Source of the DNA: Coriaria nepalensis
Taxonomy: Eukaryota > Streptophyta > Magnoliopsida > Cucurbitales > Coriariaceae
Length of the DNA stretch: 64,000 nt
Direction: 5' to 3'
NCBI GenBank assembly: GCA_027186245.1
Contig: CP114486.1
Coordinates: 9,934,501-9,998,500 of the forward strand
The position numbers were made by a program, and so were the translations under genes. The notes below the pieces were generated by a model. It was not told where the DNA came from and made no database searches. It saw nothing but the letters and a program-made list of their open reading frames with translations. Below, piece after piece: positions 13,324 through 26,900 of the stretch. Each line of letters opens with the position of its first letter. Positions within the stretch are counted from its first letter, which is position 1.

Positions 13324-15700
13324 TGCTGTATGAACAACAGAGAACCCAGAACAGAATCAGAGAGAACAATCGTAACCAAAAAAAGAAAACCCAAAAACCC
13401 AAAAAATATAAAAATGGATATTCAGCGAGAGATCCCCTCGGTTGATATTTTTTCCAATGTAAACATATATCTAATAAATTGGAGCCGTAAAACTTGAAAA
13501 CAGGTCGGAGAGGAGAGAGAGAGAGAGAGAGTTAATGAGAGTGGGGATAGAACATGTGCGGTGTGGGGACATAAGCAGGAAGGCAAGGAGTCCCCACCGC
13601 CTCACATTGAGTTATGATATGAGTGTTGACTATAATTGAGCAACAACCTAGAAGAAGAGGAAGAAGAGGAAGAAGACCAAGACGGAGAACGAGAGGAAAG
13701 AACTAACTCATGAGAAATGAAGAACATTGACGTAGAAGAAGAAGACGACAAAGCTGATGTTCAGCGAAAGCGGGACATCATTAAACACGGCGCGTTTAAT
13801 GCGGATGTCCTCTTGTTTCCAGCTGACTACAGAATACTCCTTCACGTTCTTCTTCTTCGTTCTTCGATTTTATCAACCATTTTTGGTACACAGATTTTAT
13901 CAATCCCCATTCAATTGGGTGCGGAAGTGGGGCACTTACCACTATTTTTCTATTTTTTTTTTTTTTTAATTTCTTTTCCCGTAGAGAGGGAAAAAAAAGA
14001 GAATGAAAACCGACAAAAATTAACCGAAGAAAAGATTCAGAGGTTCTTTAAATAATTAGGCCACATTTAGTTGGAAGAATAGATCTAGCAATTTCTGTGA
14101 GCGACGCCCCAAAGTAACTTGCTATCTAGAGATTAGAGTGATAACAATGTCTAGTTCATCTAACAAATCATCTATCGGGGGTTTATCAAACCTTAAATCT
14201 CCTCGAATCACCTTACTTTGGAAGGACATAACTCTGGTCTCTTGTTCCATATGCGCATGACTGGTCTCATAATCCATTGGAATCACACTGTTTTCCTTAC
14301 CTTGAGCCTCTTGAGGAGAATCTTAAGCAATGCATATGGTCTCTGAAGATTTAACATTTTTATCTACTTCGTTCCAGCTGATCTATCTCTTCTATGGAGG
14401 GGGGGTTGAGTGGCGAGAGAAGAAAACCTTCACACCATTTCTTTTTTAATAAAAACGACAACGTTTAATTATTTGTAATTACCGCATAGAAATATAAGTT
14501 TACTATAAATAATTTAATATTTTCATTTATTAATATTTATTATAATATTTAAATATTAATCATATTAAATATTATTTTTAATATATCACTTAATCATAAT
14601 TTCAAAAATTATATCCCGAATTTTCATAGCTATGCAATAAATAATAATTTTAGCTCCCTTTCTTAAGTGGCATTAACTTATTGAGTCGTTTACTTAATAC
14701 CTCCCATTATTCGCCAATGCAGAAGTTAGAGTTTTGTGGCTCTTTAATGTAGATGGACCCTTTTACCTTCCTTTTAAGTAAATTATTAGATTTAAGTTGC
14801 TAAATTGAGATTGGGAAGTACTCCCCTTACTTAATTATGGCATAAGCTGTTATGATTAATTTGGATCATTAACTTATTGAAATTTAATCTCGATCTTGTT
14901 TTCTAATCTGATAGCCTTAATCTAGTTTCAATTTGACTTTGAGTATTCTTCTCAATATTGTTTCTTCATCTTTCTAGTCCAAACTTTGGTTTCTGTCTCC
15001 GCTACAAGCAATGCCCCGGCCTCCGGTGACCCATGTTTTCCAACAAAGCAACGGCTCTGATGACTTACGGTCTCTGGCTACTCACGATCTCCGGCAGCTC
15101 CCGATATCTTACTTATGCATATATTATATTCAGAATAGCATGCTTGGATTTTCTTTTAGTGAGTAAGAAAATTATGTTTTATAACTCTAATGAGTGCATA
15201 CTCTTAGATGATCTAGTGTTGTTATAAATGTTATTGATGCGTTGGATCGTTTTCTTGATACACGGAGAGGGAATTAAAGACCAGTGTATATGTTTTGCAA
15301 TTTTCCTAATTTTGGGTATCTTCATGTTTTTTGATTGCTAAGGATGAATGCTTTGTATCTTAGGTTTTGAGGTGGATCATTCCTTGGTAGAGGTATTGGA
15401 TATGTAATAATAACAACATGCTTGTCTCAGACATAAGAGAGGAGTATCTATTATTTCACTTTAAAAGTTTATTTTTGTCCTTCCATATTTTGTTTGAATG
15501 TCATTTCTTTTTTCCTGTATCATTGATTGTTTTATTTGCCTTTTTTTTTTGTTAGTTTTATTCTTAGTATTGCGAGAGCCGTGAAAAGAGAGTTGCACTA
15601 GTATTATGGTGATAAAACAAATGGAAGCAACTCAACTAGCAGAGAGAAAGAGCATGAACAAGAGTTTTATCATTGCTAGTCCCAATCACAACATTCATGT
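13324..15700. other. UVR8 upstream region and intergenic DNA
   Basis: Immediately upstream of UVR8 lie an (AG)n run near 13510-13530 and a purine-rich stretch near 13650-13690, plausible for a 5' leader or promoter. An open frame at 13717-14055 is composition-driven and matches nothing known. From 14100 to 15700 the sequence is AT-rich without a recognisable exon. Confidence 0.4.
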
Positions 15701-17640
15701 GAAAGTAATATGTCTCTCAAACTAATCGATTTAGATCTGATATGTATATCATTGTGGAAACGATCTTCTTGTTATACGTATATTAGCTATTAGATGAAAA
15801 TATTTTGTTTCACGAAGGTATTTCATTAATCGTATTTGTTATTTTATCATAAATAATATTAGATGTATTGATATTATTATATATTATGATAAAGTCTAAA
15901 ATATTAGTTATGTACTTGAAACTACGATAGATATCACATTATATGAGATTCAAATAGTTTAACGCATAAGATTTAAATTATTCATAATTATATGATTATC
16001 AAAATAGAACACCCGATAACTTATTAAGACTATTACATAAGTTATATTTTTAATATCTAGAAAGATTATCCTCATGACTATTAATTTTAGAGAATATCAA
16101 GATAATTATATAAAGATTTAATAGAGTTGCTAACCATGAACACTCCGATCGAGTTAAGAACATGGATGAGAGGGTTGTCCTGACAGATTTGGAGGAGTCT
16201 AGTCCTACTACAATTGGAAGTACTTCGATGCTTATGGCTGAGTTGATGATGAAGAGAATCAACCTGTCTATTGATACCAATGGGTATAAGCCGGATTGAT
16301 CTTTGGTACTTCATCTATACCAATAGGAAAAAATTTAGGTGCAGCCGAGGTTGACCCGTCCACATATCCAAAAAGTTATTATCCAAGGTATGGTTTTACT
16401 TGTATTAACCATAGCAAGTAATTAATATTATTGAGCTTAATCTAGTTTGTTCGACTTAGTTGAAAAAATGGAATGAGAGTTGAATGTGCAGCAGTTGATT
16501 GATCTGCCATTGTAGACACCTTTACAGAAGGAGAGGGAGAGATTTTTTTTTTTTGTTTTTTGACGTTTGTCTTCTGATATCAAATTAGAATAGTGAATAT
16601 ACACGATATTCATATATTGATTTTGAATTGATTACGTGTGTATAATGTAATACATAGAAGATTTATACTAGCTAAGAAATATTTTCGTTGTTCAGTAGAG
16701 AATTGTCAATAAAATATAATGTTGATTTGTAGCTGTTGGTATTGGGAATTGTCTTCATGGGCAGGTTGAGATTTATGATGACTAGAATATTTCTTTTTGT
16801 GTTGATTCTCCTTTACACATGGCAGTGGGGCTTAATATTAAATAAAATAAAATAAAATAAATATTTATTTACCTTATAATTAGGATTCCTTATCGGTACT
16901 AAGTTAAGATTAGCCATTTCAACTCAGTATTAGGATCCTTATGTCCTAATCCCAATATGAATTTTGCCAACCGCTGGTGAACCATCTCATAACAAGAATT
17001 TGGAACCCAAATCTTATTCTAAAAGGCACGTTTCGAAACCAAAATTTTTAACCCCGACACTTTCCTTTGATCGGGCGTAAAAAATTATAGGGACTATTTT
17101 AAAATTTATCATTCTTTCGAATTTTTTTTTTAATTAGATATCCTCATTTTTTTATTTTTTATTTTTTGCTTTTTATCCTTTTAAAATAGAAAAAAATATA
17201 TGAATGAAATTTAAAAATATAAAATTACTAATTAACCCCTCTTAAAAATTTTATCATACTTTCCTCCTTCAATAACTTCCTCTTTCCCTTCTCTATTTCC
17301 CTTCTTTATTTCCCTTCAAACTGTAAATCCTCAAACTCTGAGCCATAACTCACTCTCTCTTTCATTTCTAATTGATATATTCCTATTCTCTTTGCCCCCA
17401 CCTCCCTCCCCCAACAAACTTCCCAAAACCAAAATCTTCCTATGCTCTCTACACTATGTTTCTACTCTGCCGCTCTTCACACTTGGTATAAGCACTCTTA
17501 TTCTCTTCTCTCACTCACTCACTCTACAATATTCATTCTCTTCTCTCACTCATTCACTCTACAACATTCATTTTCTTCTCTCACTTTATGTTTAAGTTTG
17601 AGCTTGATCTATGGGTGCAAATAGTTTGAAATGCAGTCTG
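15701..17640. other. Retroelement-like and low-complexity intergenic DNA
   Basis: About 15760-16000 resembles non-coding LTR-retrotransposon sequence also seen near 18340-18500 and 39650-39860 (words such as 'gataaagtctaaaatatta', 'cttgaaactacgatagat'). A CT-rich block near 17450-17600 contains repeated 'ctctcactca' words and yields spurious open frames. No gene is supported. Confidence 0.4.
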
Positions 17641-18800
17641 CATCTTAGACAAACATCTCACACTTTAGTATGAGATGTACTCAGACTGAAATATGAAAAT
17701 CTAATTGCATCTCAGACCGAAATTTGAAATATGAACATCTGATTGCGAATTTGTATAAATATAAATAAATTGAAATTATTTTTATTTATTATTTTCAAGG
17801 TAATCTATTGGTTAGACTTTCTCGCGTACTTAAATCTGAGAATTATTTTTCATCATCAATTACCATTCATTTGTAGTTGCATGATATTTTTGGTATGATT
17901 AAGAAAAAATTTAATTAGAGAGAGTTAGAAATATTTAGTAAATCATGCTTCATACATTTCTTAAAGGTTGATGAGGAGCTTACGTTCTCCGCCTAAATAG
18001 TTAAATCTTTGATTGTCCATCAGACTCAATAAAAAAAAGTATGAAATATGGTATATTATAAACGGTCAATCTCTCTATTACTCAAATAAAGAGTTCGCTC
18101 TTATTATTAGATTGAGGCATGATATAGGATAAGACATAGATGCTTTACAAGTCAAAGTTAGGAAAAAGGCTAAATTCTTAAATTACTGTTTCAAAGGAAA
18201 TGATAATATTACATGTAGTCACCTCATACAAATTTTCAAAAATATAGAGTATTACTAAAATAATGGCATGAAGCAATAAAGATTGATAATATACACATGA
18301 AGTTAGGGCTATTAGGCATGATGCCTTAAAAGCATATAATAAGTACAATTTTATGAAATTAATAAAAGTAATATTTTTCTAAGCACAATAAAAGTGTATT
18401 ATTATTGAATAATGTGTATAAATATTAGAAACTTTCAAAGTCATTTATATAACTATAATATTGTATTAGTACGATATGATTAAGATTATAGATAATCAAC
18501 TAAATTAGCCGTAGCATATTAAAATATGAAATCTTTAATTAATGGTTGCTAACACGGTCTACTAGCATTATGAATGCAAGTTATCTAGATTCAGATCACT
18601 GATATAAATAGACATCTTAGTGGAGGTATTTTATATAATTTGATTATATAGGATTGGGCCCGATATGAATTAATTTTTTATCAACATATTGTTTGCCATA
18701 AAAAATTTTATTCATATCAATAGATGATCATATGCATATCAATATGAATCATGAGTAGTCATACACACATGTTTATGTCAACTGCATCTTTTGATTCACT
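17641..18800. other. AT-rich intergenic DNA
   Basis: No coding exon or structural RNA is recognised. Some words resemble copia-type LTR sequence, so this may be a continuation of the element whose PBS lies at 20087. Confidence 0.35.
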
Positions 18801-19959
18801 CGTCACGGTTTGTTTGTAAAACATGCTAAAAACTTTTGTTTTAAAGGTTTATTGGGATAAGCGGCTGGGAACAGAATTTATAGATACATAATTTAAACCT
18901 TCTTCATAGAATCTTGTATATTGGTTCTTTTAAGAATTAATTCTAGAACTAAATGATTTTGACCTTAAGTTTATAATTAAGTTATAAATTGATCGTTCAC
19001 TAGTAGATTAATGGTACTTAAGGATAAACAAATAATTATAGGGGTAAAATAGTAATTTTAACCAACTATAATTATGAATCAATTATTGGAGCATTAAATT
19101 GCATGTAATGATAATATCAATGGATTACTAAATATTACTCAGTAATTTGTTCTATAATTGCAAGAGTGCAATCCCATATTTTTTGCAGAATAATATTGGG
19201 AGTAATAAATAAAATTTATTATATTAAAGAAATTAATTAATAATCTAATTTGTTGAATATTGGAATTATAGGTCTATGGTCCTCAGGTCACCTTTATAAA
19301 ATATTGTATAGAGTAAGAGTGACATAAGGGTAAAGAAATAGTTTATTTGCTAAGATAAAAATTTAATGGAACAAATATATAATTATGAGATAATTGACGC
19401 TAATTAGTTAATTAGAAAATTAATTAATTAAAAAATATATTTTAATATGAAATAATAATATATTTAATTTTGAGTTGAATATGTCATATAATATTAATTT
19501 GTTATGAGATATTAATTTAATATTATGATTAGGAAAGTCAAATTTAAATTGGTTTGAGAAATTATTTTAATATTTAAATAAAATATATGATTTGGTTTAA
19601 AATAGATAATATTCTATTTTAAATAAGATTTGACCAAATAAAAAATATCACTAAAAGATATCTAATGATTTTGTTATTATTTAATATTTTGTTTGAATTA
19701 TTCATTTAATTAATTTAAAGTGTTTAAATAAAAAATAATATTAAATATAAAACCTAATAGAATTCTATAAATACATACAATTCTAATTGCAAGGAGATGA
19801 GAAGACATCACCCTAAACCTAAAAGAAAACGTTGTCATATCTATGCGCCCATACACATCCTATTGTACTGAGAATCAACTTGGAAAATCGTGGTGTGAGT
19901 CTTAACGGTTAATTTACTTGGAAAAAAGTATGATTCTTCTTCATAGCGTTTAAGGTCAT

Positions 19960-19993
<34 letters not shown>

Positions 19994-20086
19994 AAGAATC
20001 GCTAAACGGTATTTATAAAATTTTTGTCATGTATCAGGACGAACAATCGCTTCTGCTGCGACCTTTTCATCCCAATTTCCAACAAT

Positions 20087-20098
20087 TGGTATCAAAGC
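20087..20098 (+). other. Copia primer-binding site (initiator Met tRNA type)
   Basis: TGGTATCAAAGC lies 2 bp after the likely LTR end CA. The usual plant copia PBS is TGGTATCAGAGC, so there is one mismatch. Confidence 0.85.
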
Positions 20099-20339
20099 AG
20101 TCATTATATATAGAGAGATTAATCGTTGTGTGAGATTCTTGGATTTCATATATATGAGATATGTATATATTACATGGATGTTTATGTTATTTGAATGTAT
20201 GACTGATATAATGGATTGTTAATTATATGGTGATTTTAGGTTAGAAATTTAATTAATTTTCTTTCTCTAAATTTTGTGTAAGCCATTATGGGACATAAGA
20301 TTTTTTGTACAACTTTTTGTTGTAAAATTCTACACGATA

Positions 20340-20775
20340 TGAAGGAAGAAGAAGTCTCACGGTGGGGCTCCATGGACGACAACCAGCGGCAGAGGCGAAG
20401 CCACCCTCGTTGCCCCATACGGCCAGGTAGGACGGTTCCGTGACTACCGCAAGCCACAAGAATGTCCCACGGGGCGCCACTACAAGCAAAAGGCCGCGGG
20501 AATGTCCCATGGCGGGGAGCTGCAGGTCGTAGGTCGCAGGCCGTGGGACGATCCCACGGCTATTGCAGGCCACAGTACTGTCTTGTGGCCCATCCGAGTT
20601 GCGGAGGCTGTCCCGCAACCCGATGCTGCTGGTCGGACCAGTGGCTTTCCTAGTAGCTAGCTTCCAGCAGCACGTGCAGCCGTATGCGACTGCGGCTTGC
20701 CCTAGGGGTAGCATGGGCTTCGGCCCGTGGTGCTCTAACATTCGGGTCATTGGTTCGACCCATGACCCACCTAGT
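20340..20775. other. GC-rich hairpin-rich island in the copia leader
   Basis: This block is strikingly GC-rich inside AT-rich DNA. Consecutive perfect hairpins are visible: 20540-20560 (arms GCCGTGGGA / TCCCACGGC), 20568-20590 (GGCCACA / TGTGGCC) and 20598-20619 (GTTGCGG / CCGCAAC). A further pair TGCTGCTGG / CCAGCAGCA brackets the following 50 bp. Open frames here occur on both strands and look like composition artefacts rather than genes. Confidence 0.6.
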
Positions 20776-22205
20776 AAATGGGTATGACCAATTTATTTGT
20801 GGCCTAAAAATATTATATTTTAAGCCCATTAACTTAATTTTAGAATTTTTTTGAAAAACCAAATAGTTTGTTGAGTTTGACCCAAAAAGTCCAATAGGAC
20901 CAAAATAGTTTTGGCTCAATTGAAAATAATTAAGCTAAAAATTGACGTGGGGTTAGAAAAATTATTTTTCTAGGGATTATAGAATTAGGCATGATTTAAA
21001 GAATTATTAGTTGGGTTTAGATTCAAGATAGAGCAAGCTTAGGAAAAATTGTAACATTTGAAAACCTTATGTAATTTTATTATTGATATGTATTTTTTCC
21101 AAATATTGTAATTTTTAGAAATACTCAAAATTATCTGGTCTATTATATTTATTTATTTGTCTTGATTGATTTGATTGATAATATATTAATGCATTAGCCA
21201 ATTACATGTCATGCATGAATACCCACACAATTTTTTTGAAAGAATGCTTCTCGTGAGTAGAAACATGATTTATTAAGATTGTCTTGTATATTTATGTGAT
21301 TTATTTGGTAAAATTAGTTACATAAGTGGATCAAGTTTTAAAGAGTTAAACATGGAAATCGCACATAATAAAAGCACAAGTTTAAGTTAGGCCTTCAAAA
21401 ATCAACTTTGTTAAAAATAGTTTTATTAAAGTTTTATGAATTTAATTAGTCTATTAGTTATAAATTAGGTTCACCTAATAAAATTAGGCTCATACTAAGA
21501 AATAAATTAAAAAGGTTTAAATTGAACTTAGACCCAATAGGATTAGTATTTATAATTAATATGATTATATTCATTGGTTAATTAACTAATAATTAATTAG
21601 TTTTACTTGAAAACATAAGATATTTTATGAAAGCACATGTTTTAAAATAATGAGTGAGAGGAGGTTGATATGGCAATATATGATCTCTATTATCAGTACA
21701 ACACCGTGAGCTATGGAAAAGGCCTTGAAACGGCTTTGTTTTCGTCCCCCTATGGAAGGTTTCTGATCATATTAATATAAGATTGGCTTCTTAATAAGAT
21801 AGGAAAAAGTGATGTATTTCGAACTTGACCGACCTTAAGGCGGTAACTTTTGAGTTAAGTCATGGATTCTAAAATAAGAGGTTACATTAAAAAAGACATA
21901 ATTAAGCTTCAATAGGTTAATTGTGTCTTGACCAAATAAATGGTAATTTATGAGTAAATTAGAAAATATGAGATATTTTAAGTTTTACTCGTAGGTTTGG
22001 GAATGTCTCAAAATTAATTTGAAATTAATATTACCGACCCTAAAACGACATATTAATTATTGAGTAAATTTATCATGGTTTAGTAATAAATAATTTTATA
22101 TGTTATATTTGTTGCATTTATGCATCATATTTACTATTTCGAAACTTTGATATTTATTTCAATTATAATGAATCATGTATGTTTTATTTAATTTCAGCAA
22201 TCATA

Positions 22206-22990
22206 ATGTATTCTATCAATAATCATGTTACCACTTTACTCAACGAATACAAATTAACTGGCGATAATTTTATGAGATAGAAATCAAACTTGAACATGGT
22301 ATTAATTTGTGAGGACCATAAATTTTTCTTGACCAAGGGATGTCCTGAGGAGCTCGCTGCTATTGCTACCCGTAATGTACGGGAAAAGTATGACCATTGG
22401 ATCCAATCAAATAACAAGGCCAAATGCAACATGTTGATGAGCATGAGTGATATTCTTAGGAAGAAACATAAAAACGTAGAGACTGCATATAAGATATTGG
22501 AGTCTCTCCATACTTTATTTGGGCATCAATCTGACTAAAGTTGTCATGAAGCTAGTAGAACCTCCATGAACGTCAAGATCAAGAAAAGAGTTTTTGTAAG
22601 AGGTCATGTTTTGAATATGAACAACACGATGTATGAGGTAGAAATACATAGGGCTACCATTGATGAGCGCACTCAAGTTAGCATCATACTTAAGTCACTC
22701 ACATCAACTTTTGTTGCATTCACTACCAACTATATTATGAACAAGCTGTAGTACAACATGAATCAATTTTTGAATGAATTATAGACTTTTGAGACCCTTA
22801 ATAAGGCTAGGTCCAAAGATGATGAAGTAAATGTTATTGAACAAAAGTCATCTTCCTTTTATGCTAAGAACAATAAGAGAAAGAACATCAATGGTAAGAA
22901 ATAGAAGGGGAGAAAAATTCAAGAAGTCACTTTAAGGCAAGAAGAACAAAAATAACGATAATCTCAAGAAAAATAAATCCAAATAAAGGA
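22206..22990 (+). pseudogene. Copia gag remnant
   Basis: Begins MYSINNHVTTLLNEYKLTGD and continues with gag-family features over about 250 codons. Early TAG replaces the conserved Trp after NFMR, a second stop follows FGHQSD near 22538, and more stops follow after 22751. It lacks a visible CCHC zinc knuckle. It belongs to the copia element with PBS at 20087. Confidence 0.8.
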
Positions 22991-23010
22991 ATCTCTATTA
23001 TAGAGTTGAT

Positions 23011-23830
23011 GGGCACTGATAAATATTAATATATAACTCAATAAAATATTAATCTTAATCTTGTGATAGGTTTATAGAGTTATTTATTTCATTCATATGC
23101 TTCTTTTTTTGAGAAATAAATTATTAATTTTTTTATTATTTAATAATTTAAAAAATAATATTAATTATAATTTAATAACTTATATTAAATTAAATATAAT
23201 ACCATGGAACGAACGGTATAAAATTTAGTGAAAATATAAAGGACGAGCAGAGCGTTGATACAAGAACCAAAACGTGTGTAAACTACAAAGATAATATATT
23301 TTATATTGAAGTCCTCGACCACGCCTCTATAAGGGTCCCCATCAAAACGAAACCACTACAGTGCTACCACTTACATTTTACAAAAAAGACTAAAAAGTTG
23401 GGTCCCATAAAAAACGACATGAACGTTTTAGTCTAGTATTATAAATTTTCTAAAGATAGAGTTTGGATATTTCGAAAATAGAACTTTTTTTTTTATCAAT
23501 CCGATCACTTTTTCTAATAATAAAACTGAAGTGTTATTTTTTAAATATATAAACACATTAAAATTCGATGCATATAATAAATAAACTTTTAATATTATCA
23601 TATTAGTGATATAAATTATAAATTATAAATTTAACTCAATTTAATATTTTTTTTCTATTTTCACATGGTGGTTGGACTTTAGTAGTGAAGGTGGAAAAAG
23701 AAAAAAAAAATTATTTAGGAGAAAATTTAAAATTTATAAATTATTTAGAATAAAATTATAAGACTAACTTTTATATAGTAATAATGTTAATAAAAAAACA
23801 AATATGGTAAGAAAAAAAATCCAAACACGT
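23011..23830. other. PAD4 upstream intergenic DNA
   Basis: AT-rich with no coding exon. It probably holds the distal promoter of PAD4. Nothing specific beyond the TATA box described separately could be supported. Confidence 0.4.
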
Positions 23831-23838
23831 TATAAAAA
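23831..23838 (+). promoter_or_regulatory. TATA box of PAD4
   Basis: TATAAAAA lies 117 bp upstream of the ATG at 23948, leaving room for a leader of roughly 85 nt. Its position favours the 23948 start over the ATG at 24040. Confidence 0.55.
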
Positions 23839-23947
23839 GCCATACTGGCTACTACTTTTCCTTTTCCATACGAAAACCACTATTTTAAACTAACGTTCAA
23901 ACTGAAGAGGACCACAAAGAAACAGGAGAAACTTCTGTCCACCATCC

Positions 23948-26900
23948 ATGGATACGGAAGCTGCTTCATCGTCTCTCTCTCTCTGTCTACCCATCTTTGA
24001 TCTTTTAATTAATTATTAATTAATCTTATGTAACAATTTATGGAAATGAATGGCAGGTTTGAGAGCAGCGAGATGCTGGCAGCTCTAGTATCGTCGACGC
24101 CGTTGCTTTTTGAATCGTGGCGGCTGAGCAGCCAAGCGAGCGGTGTAGCAGGCAAGAGCTTTGTAGCGGAGAATATTGGAGAGGCTGCTTACGTGGCTTT
24201 CTCTGGGACTCAAATAAATGTTTCAGTATCAGACAAGTTGGTAGCACTAGATGAGGTAGAAGGTAGTGATCAAGTATTAGTGAAGGGGCTTTTTGGTCAT
24301 TTGAGTCGCCGTTACGACGGTGAGAAGCCTGTCATGGTCCATGCTGGTCTGCTCAATGCCTTCTTCACCATTTTTAATTACCAAAGTCTACAAGACCAGG
24401 TCTGTTCTCTTTCTTCTTCATCTTAAAGAACTCTTCTTATCTCTCGATTCTTTTCTTTGCCTTTTTTTTATAATTTTATTATTATTATAAATTCTAACTT
24501 AATCAAATACTATATAATTGCAAACGTAGCCTATGAACTATGAAGATTACAACTCATTTAGGTTTTAGGTGGGGCGGAGACTTTGGGTAAGAACCAAGAT
24601 CATAGATCGACGAGTGAGAAAAGGATAAGAGGAGATGGTGAGTTTAGGGTAAAAATATGTTTTATTATTTAAAATTAATAAATTTATAATATTTTAAATA
24701 ATATAATATATTTTTACTCATAGACTTGTATTTTCAAGTCTTCCTAGCCGATTAAGGGGAAATAGGACAAAAATATTTTGTCAGATTGGCGTGATGTGCG
24801 GAATAATTAGCGTGATTAATGATTTTTATGTAATAAATTGACTTGAATTTTAATGATAATTATTTTAGATTATATCTAAATAGAGGTATTAAAATAAGTC
24901 ATCCGGCTCGGTCCTTTAAGAGCTTTTCACTATTTAAAATTCGATATGGTTCAGCCTGGAAAAAAAATTGGACGGGTTGAACTTGGCCCATTTTGAAAAT
25001 ATATATCCGGGTCCAGCTCGAAAAACCTTTTAAGTTTGTCCCGGGCCCATCCGGGCTTAAAATGGGCCGGGTTCGACTAAGCCTAAAATAGGCCCGACCT
25101 TTTTTAAATAAAATATTCATAATAAATTATTATTAAAATAAGATAGATTATTTGAGATTATGAGTCTTGAGAAAATATTCTTGTTAGTTGATTTTATGGG
25201 TCGAATGAGTCAAATAAATTATATATATATATGTAACTAAGAGTCTAACAGCATTTCAAATAAAAAATAAATTTTTGGTCAAATAAAAACTTCATTGTAT
25301 ATTATTAAAGCCTTCTATGAAGCTTTCAAATTTGAAAGGAGAGCATGTAAAAGCCTACCACCACACATGCTACACCGCAGGCTACTTAGAGTAGCCTGCT
25401 GTGTAGGTTGGGCTAGGCTCTGCTGAGCAGAGCTCAGTTGGGCTTGTATGTCCAGTTGGGTTGGGCCGGGTTTTTCCTCCGACCTATTTTGACATTTCTA
25501 TATCTAAAGCCAATAATATAATTAGTTTGAACATGTATTTAGATTGAAAGAGATTAAGTAGAAATCTAGTTGTTAAAACTAATAATTAACAAATTAAGTA
25601 GTATTAATTAAGAGTGAAAAGCATTATTTTAAATATTAGCAAATTAAAGTAAATATTATTCTTAGAGTTTGTTACTTGTTAAAATTTTAAATATCAAATA
25701 AAATTATGTTACTTCAATTTAAAATTTAAATCAACCATTAGACTATGATATAATAAAATTTCTAAATAAATGTGAGACGAAATTCTGACGGCTTACTAAT
25801 CTTTTGCGAATACATTTAATTTAATGATAATAATATCAATTTATCATCTTAAAATAAAATTTAAATAAAGATAATTTATTTATTAACTATTTTATTAAAT
25901 TAATTTATCAAAATATTTTTAATTTATTAAGATATTTAAGATTAATAAACATGAAAATTAATATTCATAAGTATAGAAGGAAAGTTTCGTATAATTAAAT
26001 GAAATTATTAATTAATAATATTTAAATATATAACTATACTTTTTAAAATAAAATAACTATAAACTCTATTTTAAAATTCTTTTTATGTATATTATATAAC
26101 GCAGGTTTTTCATTGCCACCTATTAACTCTCTTTTACTTTAACATCCATGTTACTATTAAAAAGATGTACCAGAATGCCGTATGGAGAGTGAGTGACCTG
26201 TTTGTCTGAATCCAATTTTTAAGCTCCATCCAGAAAGATGAGTCAATAGAGTTGGTAAATTGGGTCGAGCCAGCACGCACTACATGACACCACCACAAAA
26301 GTACCACCTCTATTGGTCAATAATGAAATAATGAAATAATGATGTTGTGTTTTTAAGACTAATCAAAGTTGGTTTAGACTTTAGTGTCCATTAACTCGAT
26401 AAAATCCATTAATCTACTCCTGTTCCTCTAAAATGTTTTAAAATTTGTCCACCCAAATTTTATGAATTTATTAATATTATATTTGAATTAAGTTTATTTT
26501 GGATTTTTTGTGGCTCTAATAAATTTTTTGACCCCACCTAATCGAACAGATGTCGAGAATAGTTTCAAAAAGCAAGTCAATAATACTGACAGGACACTCA
26601 ATTGGAGGAGCAATATCCACTCTCTGTGCACTTTGGCTCCTCTCTTCCATCCAATCCAAACAGTACCCAATCTTCTGCATCACCTTCGGCTCTCCATTGA
26701 TTGGAAACGCCTCCCTCTCCAAAGCAATCTCAAGGCAGAAATGGGATGGAAAGTTTCTCCACCTAGTCTCCAAACACGACCTTATGCCAAGACTCTCCTT
26801 TGCTCCTCCCTCACTAAACAATTACCCTCTCATTACCACTCCTCAACCAATTATAAACATCCTCCTACGTTATTGGAACTTGTCAATCACTTCCCCACAT

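Larger units (their letters stand above)
18800..23010 (+). mobile_element. Truncated Ty1/copia retrotransposon (LTR, PBS, leader, broken gag)
   Basis: A probable 5' LTR ends in CA at 20084, followed by a PBS at 20087 complementary to initiator Met tRNA. A 2.1-kb leader with a GC-rich structured part leads to a gag-like frame starting at ATG 22206. The gag is interrupted by TAG after NFMR, where the family has a Trp, and by a stop near 22538. It reads on out of frame from 22566 to about 22990. It resembles the copia gag (UBN2) family: KLTGDNF, EKYDHWIQSNNKAK, EMxSTxSILKSLT-like order. No protease, integrase or reverse transcriptase follows, so the copy is deleted or non-autonomous. The left LTR border is a guess. 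Confidence 0.7.

Noticed and set aside
13717..14055. Open frame of 112 codons upstream of UVR8
   Set aside because: No family match, rich in low-complexity acidic and Phe-rich stretches, and runs through a T homopolymer. Likely non-coding upstream DNA.
20236..20919. Several open frames of up to 154 codons on both strands
   Set aside because: They coincide with the GC-rich hairpin island of the copia leader, where stop codons are rare by composition, and match no protein family.
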